DNA of 64,000 nucleotides, taken from assembly GCA_022818135.1 (NCBI GenBank), contig JAFMSR010000010.1, positions 8,913,688 through 8,977,687 on the forward strand. The letters are read 5' to 3'. The stretch comes from Saxidomus purpurata (lineage: Eukaryota; Mollusca; Bivalvia; Venerida; Veneridae). Shown here in pieces: positions 33,096-43,968 of the stretch. The notes below the pieces were generated by a model. It saw only the letters and a list, made by a program, of their open reading frames with translations. It was not told where the DNA came from and did no database searches. How positions within the stretch are numbered: position 1 is the stretch's first letter; every line of letters begins with the position of its first letter. The position numbers were made by a program, and so were the translations under genes.

Positions 33096-36000
33096 CTAAA
33101 AAGATATGATTTGTAAGTAAAATAAAATCTTAAAGCATTATTTTGTAGATAAATATCATAGGGAAAGATATAATTACGACATTGAACATTTACTTACACA
33201 AATAATTCACACTAAATTTCATCATAACACGTTCTTGCTTAGGGACACTACCCTCATGGACAAGAAAGAAACACTTATACAATACAGTTGAGACAAATGT
33301 CTAACCATAAATAATAGAAACATTTTTTGTATATCATAAGTAAACATTTTAGCTTATATATGCCATTTTTTTGCTGCATTTGCATTCCATTAGATATTGT
33401 TAATGAGAACATATTATAAGTAAGTAACAAAAATGCTCACCTGTCATCGTCATCCTCATCGTAGTTATTCCTGTTCGAATTTTCAACTCGTTTTATAATT
33501 TTATCATCAAAGTCTTCTAATCTTTCCTTCAAATCATCCTCGAAATCGTCATCATCGTCGTTATCGTGATCATCAACATCATCGTCGTCATCGTCGTCGT
33601 CTACGCTTACACCTCCTTGAATCCATTGCCTTATTCTATGTGTTGGTAACCTTTCTCGACGAACTGGCTGCGCACTGTGATCCCGTCTTGTTGGAATGTC
33701 AATTGGCACATGAGGAGATCCTGCTGGAATGGTAACTGGTGCAAGAGGAGGTCTGTGAGATCTGTCATCGTCATCGTGATCATTATCATAGTCGTCGTCG
33801 TCGTCATCTACGCTTACACCACCTTGAATCCACGGCCTTATTCTATGTGTTGGTAACCTTTCTCGACGAACTGGCTGCGCACTGTGACCTCGTCTTGTTG
33901 GAATGTCAATTGGCACATGAGGATGTCCTGCTGGAATGGTAATTGGTGCAAGAGGAGGTCTGTGAGATCTGTCATCGTCATCGTGATCATCATCATCATC
34001 GTCGTCGTCGTCGTCGTCATCTACGCTTACACCTCCTTGAATCCACGGCCTTATTCTATGTGTTGGTAACCTTTCTCGACGAACTGGCTGCGCACTGTGA
34101 TCCCGTCTTGTTGGAATGTCAATTGGCACATGAGGAGATCCTGCTGGAATGGTAACTGGTGCAAGAGGAGGTCTGTGAGATCTGTCATCGTCATCGTGAT
34201 CATCATCATCGTCGTCGTCGTCGTCATCAATGTCGTGGTGGTGGTGGTGGTCGTCGTCGTCGTCACCATCACCATCATCATCATCATCATCATCATCATC
34301 GTCATCATTATCATCGTTGTCATCATCATCATCGTGGTTATCATCATCATCATCATCACTATCATCATCACTATCATCATCACTATCATCATCACTATCA
34401 TCATCATCACTATCATCATCGTGTTCAGCATCATCATCATCATCATTATCATCATCATTATCATCATCATCACTATCATCATCATCAACATCATCATAAT
34501 CACTATCATCATCGTGTTCATCATCATCATCATCATTATCATCATCATCACTATCATCATCACCAACACCATCATCATCATCATCACTATCATCATCAAC
34601 AGCAGGAGCAACATCATCATCATCACTATCATCATCATCACTATCATCATCATCACTATCATCATCATCATAATCATCATCAACAGCAACAGCAACATCA
34701 TCATCATCATCATTATCATCATCATCACTATCATCATCATCACTATCATCGTCATCACTATCATCATCATCACTATCATCATCATCAGCATCAACCTTGT
34801 TGTAGTAATTCTTGTTCGAATTTACAACTGGTTTTTCAATTTCATCATCAAACTCTTCTAATTTTTCCTCCCAATCATCCTTGAAATCATCATCATCGTC
34901 GTCATCGTGATCATCATCATCTTCGTCGTCGTCGTCGTCTACGCTTACACCTCCTTGAATCCACGGCCTTATTCTATGTGTTGGTAACCTTTCTCGACGA
35001 ACTGGCTGCGCACTGTAATCCCGTCTTGTTGGAATGCCAATTGGCACATGAGGAGATCCTGCTGGAATGGTAACTGGTGCAGGAGGAGGTCTGTGAGTTA
35101 TCATAGGCCTTCTTGCCCTTGGTCGAGGACGATATACTCTTGTCTGCGGGATGTCTATTCTTCGTGTTCTCGGTGGCGGTTGATAGCCGGTAAATACGTG
35201 TCGTCGAAATACTGGATTTGGTAATCTATGCGTCGGTCTTGGTCTCGGTCTTGGTGTCGGAGTTGCATATCTGAAATTATTTGGCCTCCGAATTATGTTA
35301 ACCCTTGGTCTGATCTGCCTCCTTGGTGGTTTCATATATTTAACTTTATTTACTACTATGACCCTTGGTTTTATCATCGGTTTCATTTTCTTGAAGTATG
35401 GCATCGGCATGAAAAAAGGATTCGGTTTGAAAACCGGTTTGAACGGTAGTTTCATTATGGGTGAAGACATCGATGGGTGAAAGAATGGCTTCATTTGAGG
35501 CCTAGTCATCAATGGCTTATGCCATATATGAGGTGGCACTGGTGGATGAACCATTGCATGGTGATGTGGTCCTACTGGATAAGGTGGTAGAAATGCTGAA
35601 ATCAATAGGAATGTGTATGCTTTTATCTCATTCCATATATTTTTATTTAAAATAAAATGGTATAATATCATACATGTGTATATGATATCCAAACATTAAC
35701 ATTTCAGTTCATATTGGAAAGTCAAATTCACAAAGTACATTCAGAAATATTTCTAGTTTGTTGAGTTTTCTAACATCCGAAAACTTGCAAATATTACTTT
35801 AAGTGTCTGCCTTATGAAATAAGAGAAACAATTTATTGCAGTTAACAATTTCTCTTCAAACGGTAAAGTACAACATACAACAAAGATTATTGATTGTCTT
35901 ATGGCGACGTTCGCAAATACATTTTTCGTGTATTTCACGCAGTCATTAATTTACTGACTTTTGATTCGGCTCGTTGACAATACATTTTTTATAAAAATGT

Positions 36001-36322
36001 AACTGTTATAATTCCATAACTCTGAGAATGTCTTTATTTATTTATTATGAAAATAACCACCATTGACTTATGATGTGCCTATTTGTAATGTAACCGTTAA
36101 CAAAGTAAGAATTCATATGTTTGAAGCATTTGTTGAATAAAGTAACTACCTATCTTTCTATCTATAATTATTTATTTGCGAATAAATTCAACATCATTTA
36201 TTGTTTTAACTAAATATTCAGCTAGTAAAACGCATAATGTTATACGCAAAATGTTTAATCTTACTTGCAGATGTGCATGAAATCACACAAAGTGCTATCC
36301 GAGTAAAGAATAAATTCTCCAT
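32732..36322 (-). CDS. Secreted amphoteric poly-Asp protein, copy A, 3 exons, 858 aa
   Basis: Exons 36322-36265 (58 nt), 35595-33441 (2155 nt) and 33095-32732 (364 nt) join in frame (2577 nt). Residues 1-19, MENLFFTRIALCVISCTSA, form a signal peptide. Residues 20-238 are basic and Pro/Arg/His-rich (HHHAMVHPP, RPRPRP). From about 239 to 488 the chain is nearly pure Asp with DDDDS pentads, possible acidic-kinase sites. Then come three modules of the HRPP-APVTIPAG-HVPI-IPTRR-AQPVRRERLPTHRIR type, each followed by poly-Asp; a first module lies before the Asp tract. Residues 738-858 form a Gln/Asn-rich, helical C-terminal region (DIEEIRRKYLENLAEMQSRY). Aspartate-rich secreted proteins of this kind occur in mollusc shell matrix (Aspein/Asprich type) and bind calcium. 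I infer that role and do not match it to a named protein. A TATA box lies 42 bp upstream. Confidence 0.85.
33441..35595 (-). CDS. Copy A exon 2: basic region and poly-Asp repeats
   Basis: Acceptor GATTTCAG|CATTTCTACC, donor GACAG|GTGAGC, phase 1 in and phase 2 out. A longer open frame extends 5' of the acceptor, but the first exon's phase and the paralogue support the splice. Confidence 0.88.
33600..34950 (-). repeat. Coding minisatellite: about 210-bp modules and 15-bp DDDDS units
   Basis: The boundary motif (VSVDDDD; plus-strand CTACGCTTACACC) recurs near 33600, 33809, 34020 and 34936, giving three tight 210-bp steps and one long gap. The gap (about 34200-34930) is a (GAT/GAC)n tract with 15-bp DDDDS units. 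Because the DNA is ATC/GAT repeat, other frames stay open as poly-Ile, poly-His, poly-Met or poly-Ser; those are not genes. Confidence 0.9.
36265..36322 (-). CDS. Copy A exon 1: signal peptide
   Basis: ATG at 36322-36320, 19 codons plus one base, donor GCAA|GTAAGA. The same exon with one residue change is found in unit B. Confidence 0.85.
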
Positions 36323-36363
36323 ATTGTAAGGTCTCTAACTGTAAAGTAGAGTTAACACATTTG

Positions 36364-36372
36364 CCTTATATA
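36364..36372 (-). promoter_or_regulatory. TATA box of copy A
   Basis: Minus-strand TATATAAGG starts 50 bp and ends 42 bp upstream of the ATG, implying a very short 5' UTR. The motif and spacing are conserved in unit B. Confidence 0.6.
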
Positions 36373-37139
36373 GCAATAAGCGATCTTTCAAAAATCATTA
36401 ATCAATCAGTAATGAAAATTGTCTTCAATTTTTATGAGGAACAAAATCAAAAAAAGTCTGAAATATGATCTTATAACTACGCAATATTTATATGTCATTG
36501 TAATATTAAATTCTGTCTGTCGTTTTGACATATTCATTCTTAACTTTTTTGAATTTGGAAATCCGTTCCGTCACCACGAATTGATCACACATTCTTTTCA
36601 TCACTATATGCCACATCAAAATCAGAACGACGCCCCTTTAATGAGGACCATAATAGTTAATAATTAGGGAACGATAATTTGATTTAAATCCATATTTTAA
36701 TTACGATATGTAAATGCCAGACAATCATATTTTAATAACAAGGAAACAGATCTACAAAGGCTACGTGAATGAGCATGTGAATATTGAGGGATCAAACACC
36801 TATTCATAAGTATTACAATTATGACGTCAAAGCATGCATATATCAAATTTAAATCTAAGAAACGGCCTTTTTTATTTTAACTTAAAGTCGTTTCCTGCTT
36901 TTTCTCATGCTAAGGAAAATTTGGTTTTAAATGATTTATAGTTTTTGCAAATACAGTCGTTAGTAACCACTCCAGTTATGTAATGTCAAAAATGCATTAA
37001 TAGATAATATTAGCGTGTGAGGATATCTTACGTAGACATTTTTAAAATTCAATGGAGATAATTATTATATTGTATGAGTATAACTTTAAATGAGAACAGG
37101 ATATTGTATGAGTTTAACTTTAAATAAAATCAAGAGGGC

Positions 37140-38010
37140 CAAGATTGCCTTATATCTCTCACATGTCTACCATTGGCTATAATACAAGGCCATCAATGGC
37201 AGAAAGGGTCAATCATGACCAGGGGCTCTTGATTTGAACAATCCTTGAAGAGATCCACTACACAATGCTATATTTGAAATACGAAGCTCGAGGCCTTGTA
37301 GTTCTAAACAAGAACACTTTTGAAGTTTTGCCTATAAGCAGAGGTCATTTTTCCTGGATTAATGATTTGACCAATTGGTAGAAGTCTTCTAGGCAATGTT
37401 ACGGCAAAAAGCAACGGAATAGCCTCGGGCGGGTGACCCGGGGTCATAATTTGAACAATCTTGGTATAGGTTAACAAGGGAATCCATGTAGTTTCAGAGA
37501 AGACGATTGTTTTAAGATTTCCCTATACAAAAAAACAAAATTATACCAAACAGGGAATGCCACGTACCAAAAACGCAGCCTCCCCAAAACGAGCCCCACA
37601 GCACCCAGAAGTGCACACCACCAACACACACACACACACCCAAAACAAGTCTATTTAAAATCAACTAAGCCCGTGACGGGTCCATTTTGACCAGGGGATC
37701 ATAAATAGAGGTCTGCTGTGCAAAGCTATATGCTAAATATGTAAGCTTGCGACCTTGTGGTTTCAGAGAAGAAGATTTTAACTTTTTCCTATTTGCTGCC
37801 ATGGCGACCCGAATTCTACATGGAACGTATTTTATGTGAACACCTTTCATAGAGGACTACCAAAGGTACATAACTGCCAAGTTTAATCAACTTCTGTCAA
37901 GCGTGTAAGGAAATGTCGTCTGAAAGCAAATTATTGATGACGTTCGACGCATGGATGACGGAAACATGGTAATCCTAAAAGCTCACCTTGAGCAAGTACT
38001 ATTAAGGTGA
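37140..38010. repeat. Interspersed repeat ending in an AAGCTCACCTT/AAGGTGAGCTT hairpin (unit A)
   Basis: Internal sub-repeats share GGGTCA...TTTGACC and CTTGTAGTTTCAGAGAAGA. The end forms a short hairpin around GAGCAAGTACTATTAA. Counterpart at about 48690-49460. A 110-bp A/C-rich insert (37535-37645) is present only here. The class is not assigned; it resembles interspersed bivalve repeats with internal tandem units. Confidence 0.6.
37535..37645. repeat. A/C-rich insert (GCAGCCTCCCCAAAACG family)
   Basis: Absent from the matching place in unit B near 49025. Shares CAGCACCCAGAAGTGCACAC with the 8-kb tract. Confidence 0.7.
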
Positions 38011-40258
38011 GCTTAAAAGAGACATAAAAATAAAACAAAATATGGCAATATTTAGCAATTTTTGTTATGACTAACCGTCGACAAAATGACGTACAGGGAC
38101 TTTGTAACATTGCCCGTACTGCTGATTTTACGTGATACGGAAATTAATTTTCAATATTTATGCATTTCGGTGTGTATTCATTGTATTAAGGTGTGATACT
38201 TGCCTAAAGCTGATATACAGAACATTTCTTAGGCACCTCGGCACATTTTAAGTTTCAGGTATGGTACTATTAGAAAAAACGATATGATATTATCACTTCC
38301 GTTAATATAATGAACCATTTTAGTTGTGCACCGATTTACAAAAATTTATAAAACCGTTCTGTGATAATAGCATAAATAATAAATACTTTCAAAACAACAA
38401 ACTCGTTAATGCCAGGTCTTCAAGACCACACAATATTTTTGTCACATGATAAAACGAATGCCTGCTAAACAAAAATGCTTTTTGGCATGTAAATACTCGC
38501 TTTCCGGAATACATTTAGATATAATATTCTCTTAACTACTATCAAGATTATGTATAAGTTAAAATAACTAAAACAGTCAGCCAGTCGAAACCCCTTCGTG
38601 TCACAAATTCTACATTTCTTCAATTACACAAGCTCATATTGGTTTGAAAATGTTGCCTACGCCAAAAAATATGGTTTATGAACACTGTAAGTATTTATTA
38701 CAACACACGTAGACGTTTTATTGTAAATATTCTAAATGACGTTCTATATTTGGAAGTATCATTTGTTTCTTTGTAGCTATAAATAGGGTGTTCCTCTGTC
38801 ATATACTAGACAAAACGTGTGTTGTTATATTACCTTAAAGTGACCACTGGTGAATAGTTTGATAGGATGTTGTGAACTTAGCAAAAAGACATTCTTTCGT
38901 GGGTTTGAACTGGCATTCACTAAGTGAATATTGCTACGAAATTATGGTATTAAAGGTTATAAAAAAAGCTCATCACGGGTTGTGTCACAAGTGATCACTA
39001 ATTGCCAAAATCAACAGATAACTGCTCCAATAAGTCTTTTTTATGTTACGCTTTAAACTCTGTCGTTTTCCTAGAGCGGATTATCAACTGTACTAAAAGG
39101 CAATAGAAGAGCGTTTCGTCTAACCTTTCTATCCTTCCGTCAAATTACGGAAAAGAATGAAATTGAAGATTTTATACTTATATTTGCTAAAACATTATCT
39201 TTTAGCGACCTATGTTTTCGTTCGTGTTGTGTTAAACTAATATAAACATTAAACTTATTTTTCAAATGACAGTAGCTAGTAATGTAATGTGAACCTATAT
39301 CATAATTTAGGTGTCGTGCTGTATAAACGATACTACGTCTGCTGCAAAATTATATATCTATATACGTTAAGCATTTACATTTGGACGCAGAGGTGCTTAA
39401 GCGTTGACATTCTCATAAGTGGGGGATTCCTTCTTCTGTGTGTACCTCGGTGTGTTTTTGTGAGACTCAGAGCTGTGTTTGAAAGAGTTAACGGATAAAA
39501 TGTACATCATTTGAAGTAGAGTAATAGTTTTCTTTATAGAGTGTGTGTCATATTTTTCCGATATTTTCTATACCATCACAAATAATGACTGGTAGTTTGT
39601 TCTAATTTTCAAACAATGTTATAAGAGCATCACAATACTTTATCCCTCCTTTCTTAAATACACCACTATTTTAAATGTGACAGCAAGAAATGCCTATTAT
39701 TTTCCTTTAAAGCCAGCAAATTCGATTTCTGTCACAGCTTGAATTTCAATTTCTTAATATTTCAAATAATTAGAAAGATATTTCCTTTAACCTCTTAAAC
39801 GCACCTCGTATATATGGAATATGTTGCAAGTATTATTTCATCTGAAATAAGGCCTGATAAAACTATATATGCAAATACATACTGTATGAAAATACATTGT
39901 AGATCGCTGTGTACTCCTCAAAGTGAAAGTCTCTTCAGAACTTTACATCTTAGTAAAATCAGTAAAAGACTGCTAGGAATTTTGACAACAACATTGATGG
40001 ATGCCGGTCCGGATAAAGGTCGTACTTCATGCCTGCAAATGCGCTTTGCTTGCAGTGTCAATATTTATTCATATGTATTTTATAACCATTAATAATGAAG
40101 ATAGAAAATGTTATTTTTTACTAACCTAACTGTAGATAAGAGACAATTTATTTTGATACAAACAAATAAAAGCTCCTTAAGACATAGTAATTGTTTTATT
40201 TTGTAACTTCTAATATTATCAACAATGCATCAAACATTTTACTTAACAAGGACATGTA

Positions 40259-40777
40259 CGGAATCCTGTTTCCGCCCTCAAGTTGTCGACTAAACGGGTA
40301 CGCGACAACTGAAATTTAAGGTCTAATTTCTACTTTTCGCGCTGCAAATAATCCACGAAAAGTAGAAGTGTTGAAGCTTTTGACTCGATAACTATCGCGC
40401 AATTGTCAACTTGTCGACCCGTTATTTAGTACGAAAAGTTGGAATTTCAACTGCCTTATTTCAACTTCTCGCGCTAAGAACTTCCCACGACAACTTGAGA
40501 AGTTGACAGTATTACTCGATCATTATCCCGCAATTGTCAAGTTGTCGACCTAAGGTGTAGGGCGAAAAATTGAAAATAAAACCTAAAACTTCTGCTTGTC
40601 GTGATCTCAATAGCGCGACAACTCGAAATTAAGGTTCTTAACGTGAATTTGCAGCGGTAGGATCAAATTGCCGTAGGATCTTTTATCACGACAAACAGTT
40701 TTAGGTTTTATTTTCAATTTTTGCCGGTAGTCGCGTACCCGTTTAGTCGACAACTTGATTGCGGAAACAGGATTCCG
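40259..40777. mobile_element. 519-bp TIR element, unit A only
   Basis: Ends CGGAATCCTGTTTCCGC and GCGGAAACAGGATTCCG are perfect inverted repeats within imperfect TIRs of about 50 bp, flanked by TA on both sides. Two internal sub-repeats share CGCAATTGTCAA(C/G)TTGTCGACC. It is missing at the corresponding site in unit B (near 52155), so it inserted after the duplication or was lost from B. No ORF. Confidence 0.85.
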
Positions 40778-41284
40778 TAGAAATGTGATGCAAAATCAGA
40801 AAAATAGTCGCTAATCCTTAATAGATTTCTATCTTCATTTGTAACGTAATTAGATGCGTTAAATTAGAACGATTTCGTGTTCGTCATTATCATATAACTT
40901 GTTTAATGATGCTTTGATGCAGTAAATGTCAAATAGAGCAAATTATCTTGTTTCAAGTGACATCAATAATGAAGATTAGTAATTACGCAGACACTAAAAA
41001 TGTTTCATATTACAGCTTTACATCAGAGATTTTTTAAAGTATCAATTGTCAAATTAAAAACATTGTGTTGATATAAATATGTGACTGACGGCAATGAGCC
41101 TATACTTTGAAATAAATTAATTTGATTTTTTCTATTTTTATTCGGTGATTTTAAAAGTGGGTTGAACCATCTAATTCATTTTGGAAACCAAGTGAATAAA
41201 TTTGAAAATATGAAAAAACAAATATACTTGCCTACGACATTAAATTTAGGGTTGAGTGGTATTCTGAAAATATTAAATGCATAA

Positions 41285-41364
41285 AAACAAAAATAATATC
41301 AATCAGACATCGTACTGAAACTCAGCCTCCCCAAACAACCCCCAAAACACAAAAAAAAACACAA

Positions 41365-41419
<55 letters not shown>

Positions 41420-41885
41420 CAATCATGTACACAATTAAACACATCTGTGTTGATATAACCCTAGCATAACAAACCAACCAATGGAACACAGTGGGCACCC
41501 CCTGGAACGGCAATGGAAAGCCTACTGGGACTTTAAAGATAAATATACCAATTTGACTTTTACCCCCCCCATGTTCCAATATTTTATATAAATAACTGTA
41601 GGTGAAATATTTAACACACGCAATGGAGGTATGAAAACACAAAAATCTGAATATATAAAAACAATTTTTGAGAACCAAAAAAGTATCAATAAAACCCCTT
41701 AAGGGCCCGGCAAAATAGGCCAGGGACAGAAAAAAACAGCCCAGTGGGATTTATGCCCATCACAGAGTCCTCCCCCCTTCTGTCAGACACTAATAAATAG
41801 GGAAGCTAGCGTCCACTGTAAACGGGTTGAACACCAAACATGCGGTGTGTCTCAAAACAGTTGAGTCGTAACCTCTTTTAACAAA
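41285..41885. mobile_element. Unit A-specific insert with A/C tract and 52-nt poly(A)
   Basis: Unit B joins directly across this segment (52698-52706). It begins with the CAGCCTCCCC motif, passes through a poly(A) run at 41366-41417 and continues with non-coding sequence of unknown class. It could be a retroposed repeat; no target duplication was defined. Confidence 0.5.
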
Positions 41886-42339
41886 AGTAAATCATTTATT
41901 CTAACTGTGCTATCAAATTTTGTGTTCGTGTATTCGCTGGTTGAAAGACGCGTTTGTTTCAACATTGAAACCCTCACAAGTATATCGTTGCTCACTAAGC
42001 ACTAAACTTTACTTTTGTAACATTAATATTAAGTTGTTTTCTATGAAATATATTGTTACAATGGGTCATGTTCGAAGTGCACGTTTTTCTTCAATGATAT
42101 TAAAATTGTTCTGCATATAAATTAAAGCTGTTTTAGTCAACTGTACTACTAAATGATAACTTATTTTTCTTAGATTTAACACTCTTGAGGTCACATTTGT
42201 TACCTTATTTCCATAAAATGTAATCAGAATGTATGTCTCAATGATTTCTAGGTAAAGTTCTGGTGAGCGATATATAGCCATATGGGCCATCTTGTTTAAA
42301 ATTTGTTACGTTATAAAGTAAGTTAATAATCTTCTTTAA

Positions 42340-42460
42340 GCCAATGTGTAATGTAATGTGTATGTGTCTTGCCTAAAGACACAACCATTACTTGGACACC
42401 GATGTACATCGAAACCGGGACCGATGGCGAACTCGCTACCACTGCACCAAAGCGGCTCCA
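42340..42460 (-). mobile_element. tRNA-derived SINE head (unit B)
   Basis: Counterpart of the element at 29895-30018, with the same A and B boxes. Confidence 0.65.
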
Positions 42461-43625
42461 GTAATTATGTTATTATTCACACTAAAATGCTACAATAAAT
42501 AATTTTCAAATTATGTTTCCACAGGAAATAATATGACATCCGCTTAATACTGAAACCAAAAACATATTTCATTTAGAAACTTGTACAGATGTTACTTTTA
42601 TTATAATAAAATTAAAAGATTTTTTTCGAAATTGTCACAAAGTGCACATCTTTTGAAGCGTGTTGGACGAGAAGCACAGAAAGGGGATGAGGGACGTATA
42701 AATGCATATATTGCCCCTTACTGATTACTTAGCTTGCGGAGTTGTCCATCAAACTGTGAGCACACTCCAGAGCTGTAGACACAATAAATATGTAAATATA
42801 AAACAACAAAATGCAAAATTCTTTTCATGGTATTTAATATGGTTTGAGATCAACAATTCTTTCATTAACATGTATTATGAAACAACAGTGCAATTTAAAT
42901 AAAACATATAAAACAATATCATGACATATGTTATCTATTCCTTTGTTACACAGACAAAAATATGACACGTGCTTTTCTGTGTTAATTAGTAAGCAATGAT
43001 TATTCAACAAAACAACATCAAATATGGGTATTTTGTTTGAAGTCTCACCCGAAAGACTCTAGAACATATCAGACAAACGGAACGTTAAATTGACAACAAT
43101 TCATGAAAAATGTAACATCAATTTTGCAGTTTTGTACCTTGTCTATTACAAACATTTTCCATTTTGATAAAAGTTGATTAAAAATTTCAGTATTATGCTA
43201 AATGCACGATATCATATATCTGTCTGGTTTATATATAGGTGCGATATACTGTAAAGTAGTGAAAAGTTTAATCCTGATCGTACGTGCATAATAAACATAA
43301 ACCAGCCCTGGAATAATGTATGGAAATATGCCGTAACTTCTTCCACAGAATGAATGAACTTTATGGACTGTATATGATAAAAGGTACCAACGCGAGAGTA
43401 AATATAGCATATCATTCTGCCATAAAGCCGACATTACTATCACTCTGCGGTGAAACTAAAGCTAAGGAGTGTATGATTCTAGTCTTGCTCCGATTATTCT
43501 TTGACTTCTTTGATACACGTCTCCTGTACATTTTACTTGATGTCTTCTTTTCAAACTTCATACATGGATCCTAACATTCATCAAAGGAGTGTACTTCAAG
43601 GATTTCACGTCTCCCCATATTTTAT

Positions 43626-43968
43626 TTATGTCTCCCCATATTTCTTTTCTCTCTGCACATTGGAACCAGAGGAAAATAGATGATTTCTTCTCGTATTGTC
43701 ATATTTACTTTGCATTTCAGCAAGATTTTCTAAATATTTGCTTCTAATTTCTGCTATATCCTTGTTTCTCCCCCGTTCTTGTGTAGTACTTATTCTTTGG
43801 CCACTTTGTGTATTTGCGACATTACCAGCGTGGCTGACTTGTTGCTGGGACACAAAATTGTTTCCTACCCCACCGTTAGTTTGCTGAACAACAGTTGCAG
43901 TAGCGGGTTGACGTTGCATATTAAGGTTTTGTGCATTGAAACTGTGCTTGAAAAAGTCATCATCCAAC
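43626..43968 (-). CDS. Copy B exon 3: C-terminal helical region
   Basis: Acceptor AACATAG|GTTGG. Reads LDDDFFKHSFNAQNLNMQ...DIAEIRSKYLENLAEMQSKY and ends KYGET and TGA. It is seven codons shorter than copy A near the end. Confidence 0.88.

Larger units (their letters stand above)
36373..40258. other. Unit A right half: repeats, no gene recognised
   Basis: Conserved with unit B 47155-52150. Roughly 37140-38010 is a repeat with TTTCAGAGAAGAAGATTTTAA motifs ending in an inverted pair, AAGCTCACCTT...AAGGTGAGCTT. A plus-strand TATAAATA at 38778 is conserved but no exon could be tied to it. ORFs seen here differ between the two units and are probably chance. Confidence 0.5.
29754..42172. repeat. 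Segmental tandem duplication, unit A (12.4 kb)
   Basis: Collinear with 42177-54535 in the same orientation. Anchors: CTCAATGATTTCTAGGTAAA at the left edge; the complete acidic-protein gene; ATTACGGAAAAGAATGAAAT; the end sequence TTTTAGTCAACTGTACTACT. The units differ mainly by insertions and by the gene's repeat length. Confidence 0.9.

Noticed and set aside
34051..34884. Long ORFs in several frames on both strands (poly-Ile, poly-His, poly-Met, poly-Ser)
   Set aside because: They are by-products of the ATC/GAT repeat in the Asp-coding exon. Only the minus frame encoding Asp joins exons with conserved phases and ends.
33437..35692. Starting the copy A acidic protein at the in-frame ATG at 35692 instead of the upstream exon
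   Set aside because: The extra 32 residues lie in the intron. Copy B stays open only 10 nt past the same acceptor, and a signal-peptide exon with matching phase exists in both units.
39814..40092. 92-codon plus ORF, with a related 80-codon ORF at 51788-52030
   Set aside because: Sequence similarity is explained by the segmental duplication. The upstream part is closed by stops in unit B and the 3' ends shift frame, so coding constraint is not supported.
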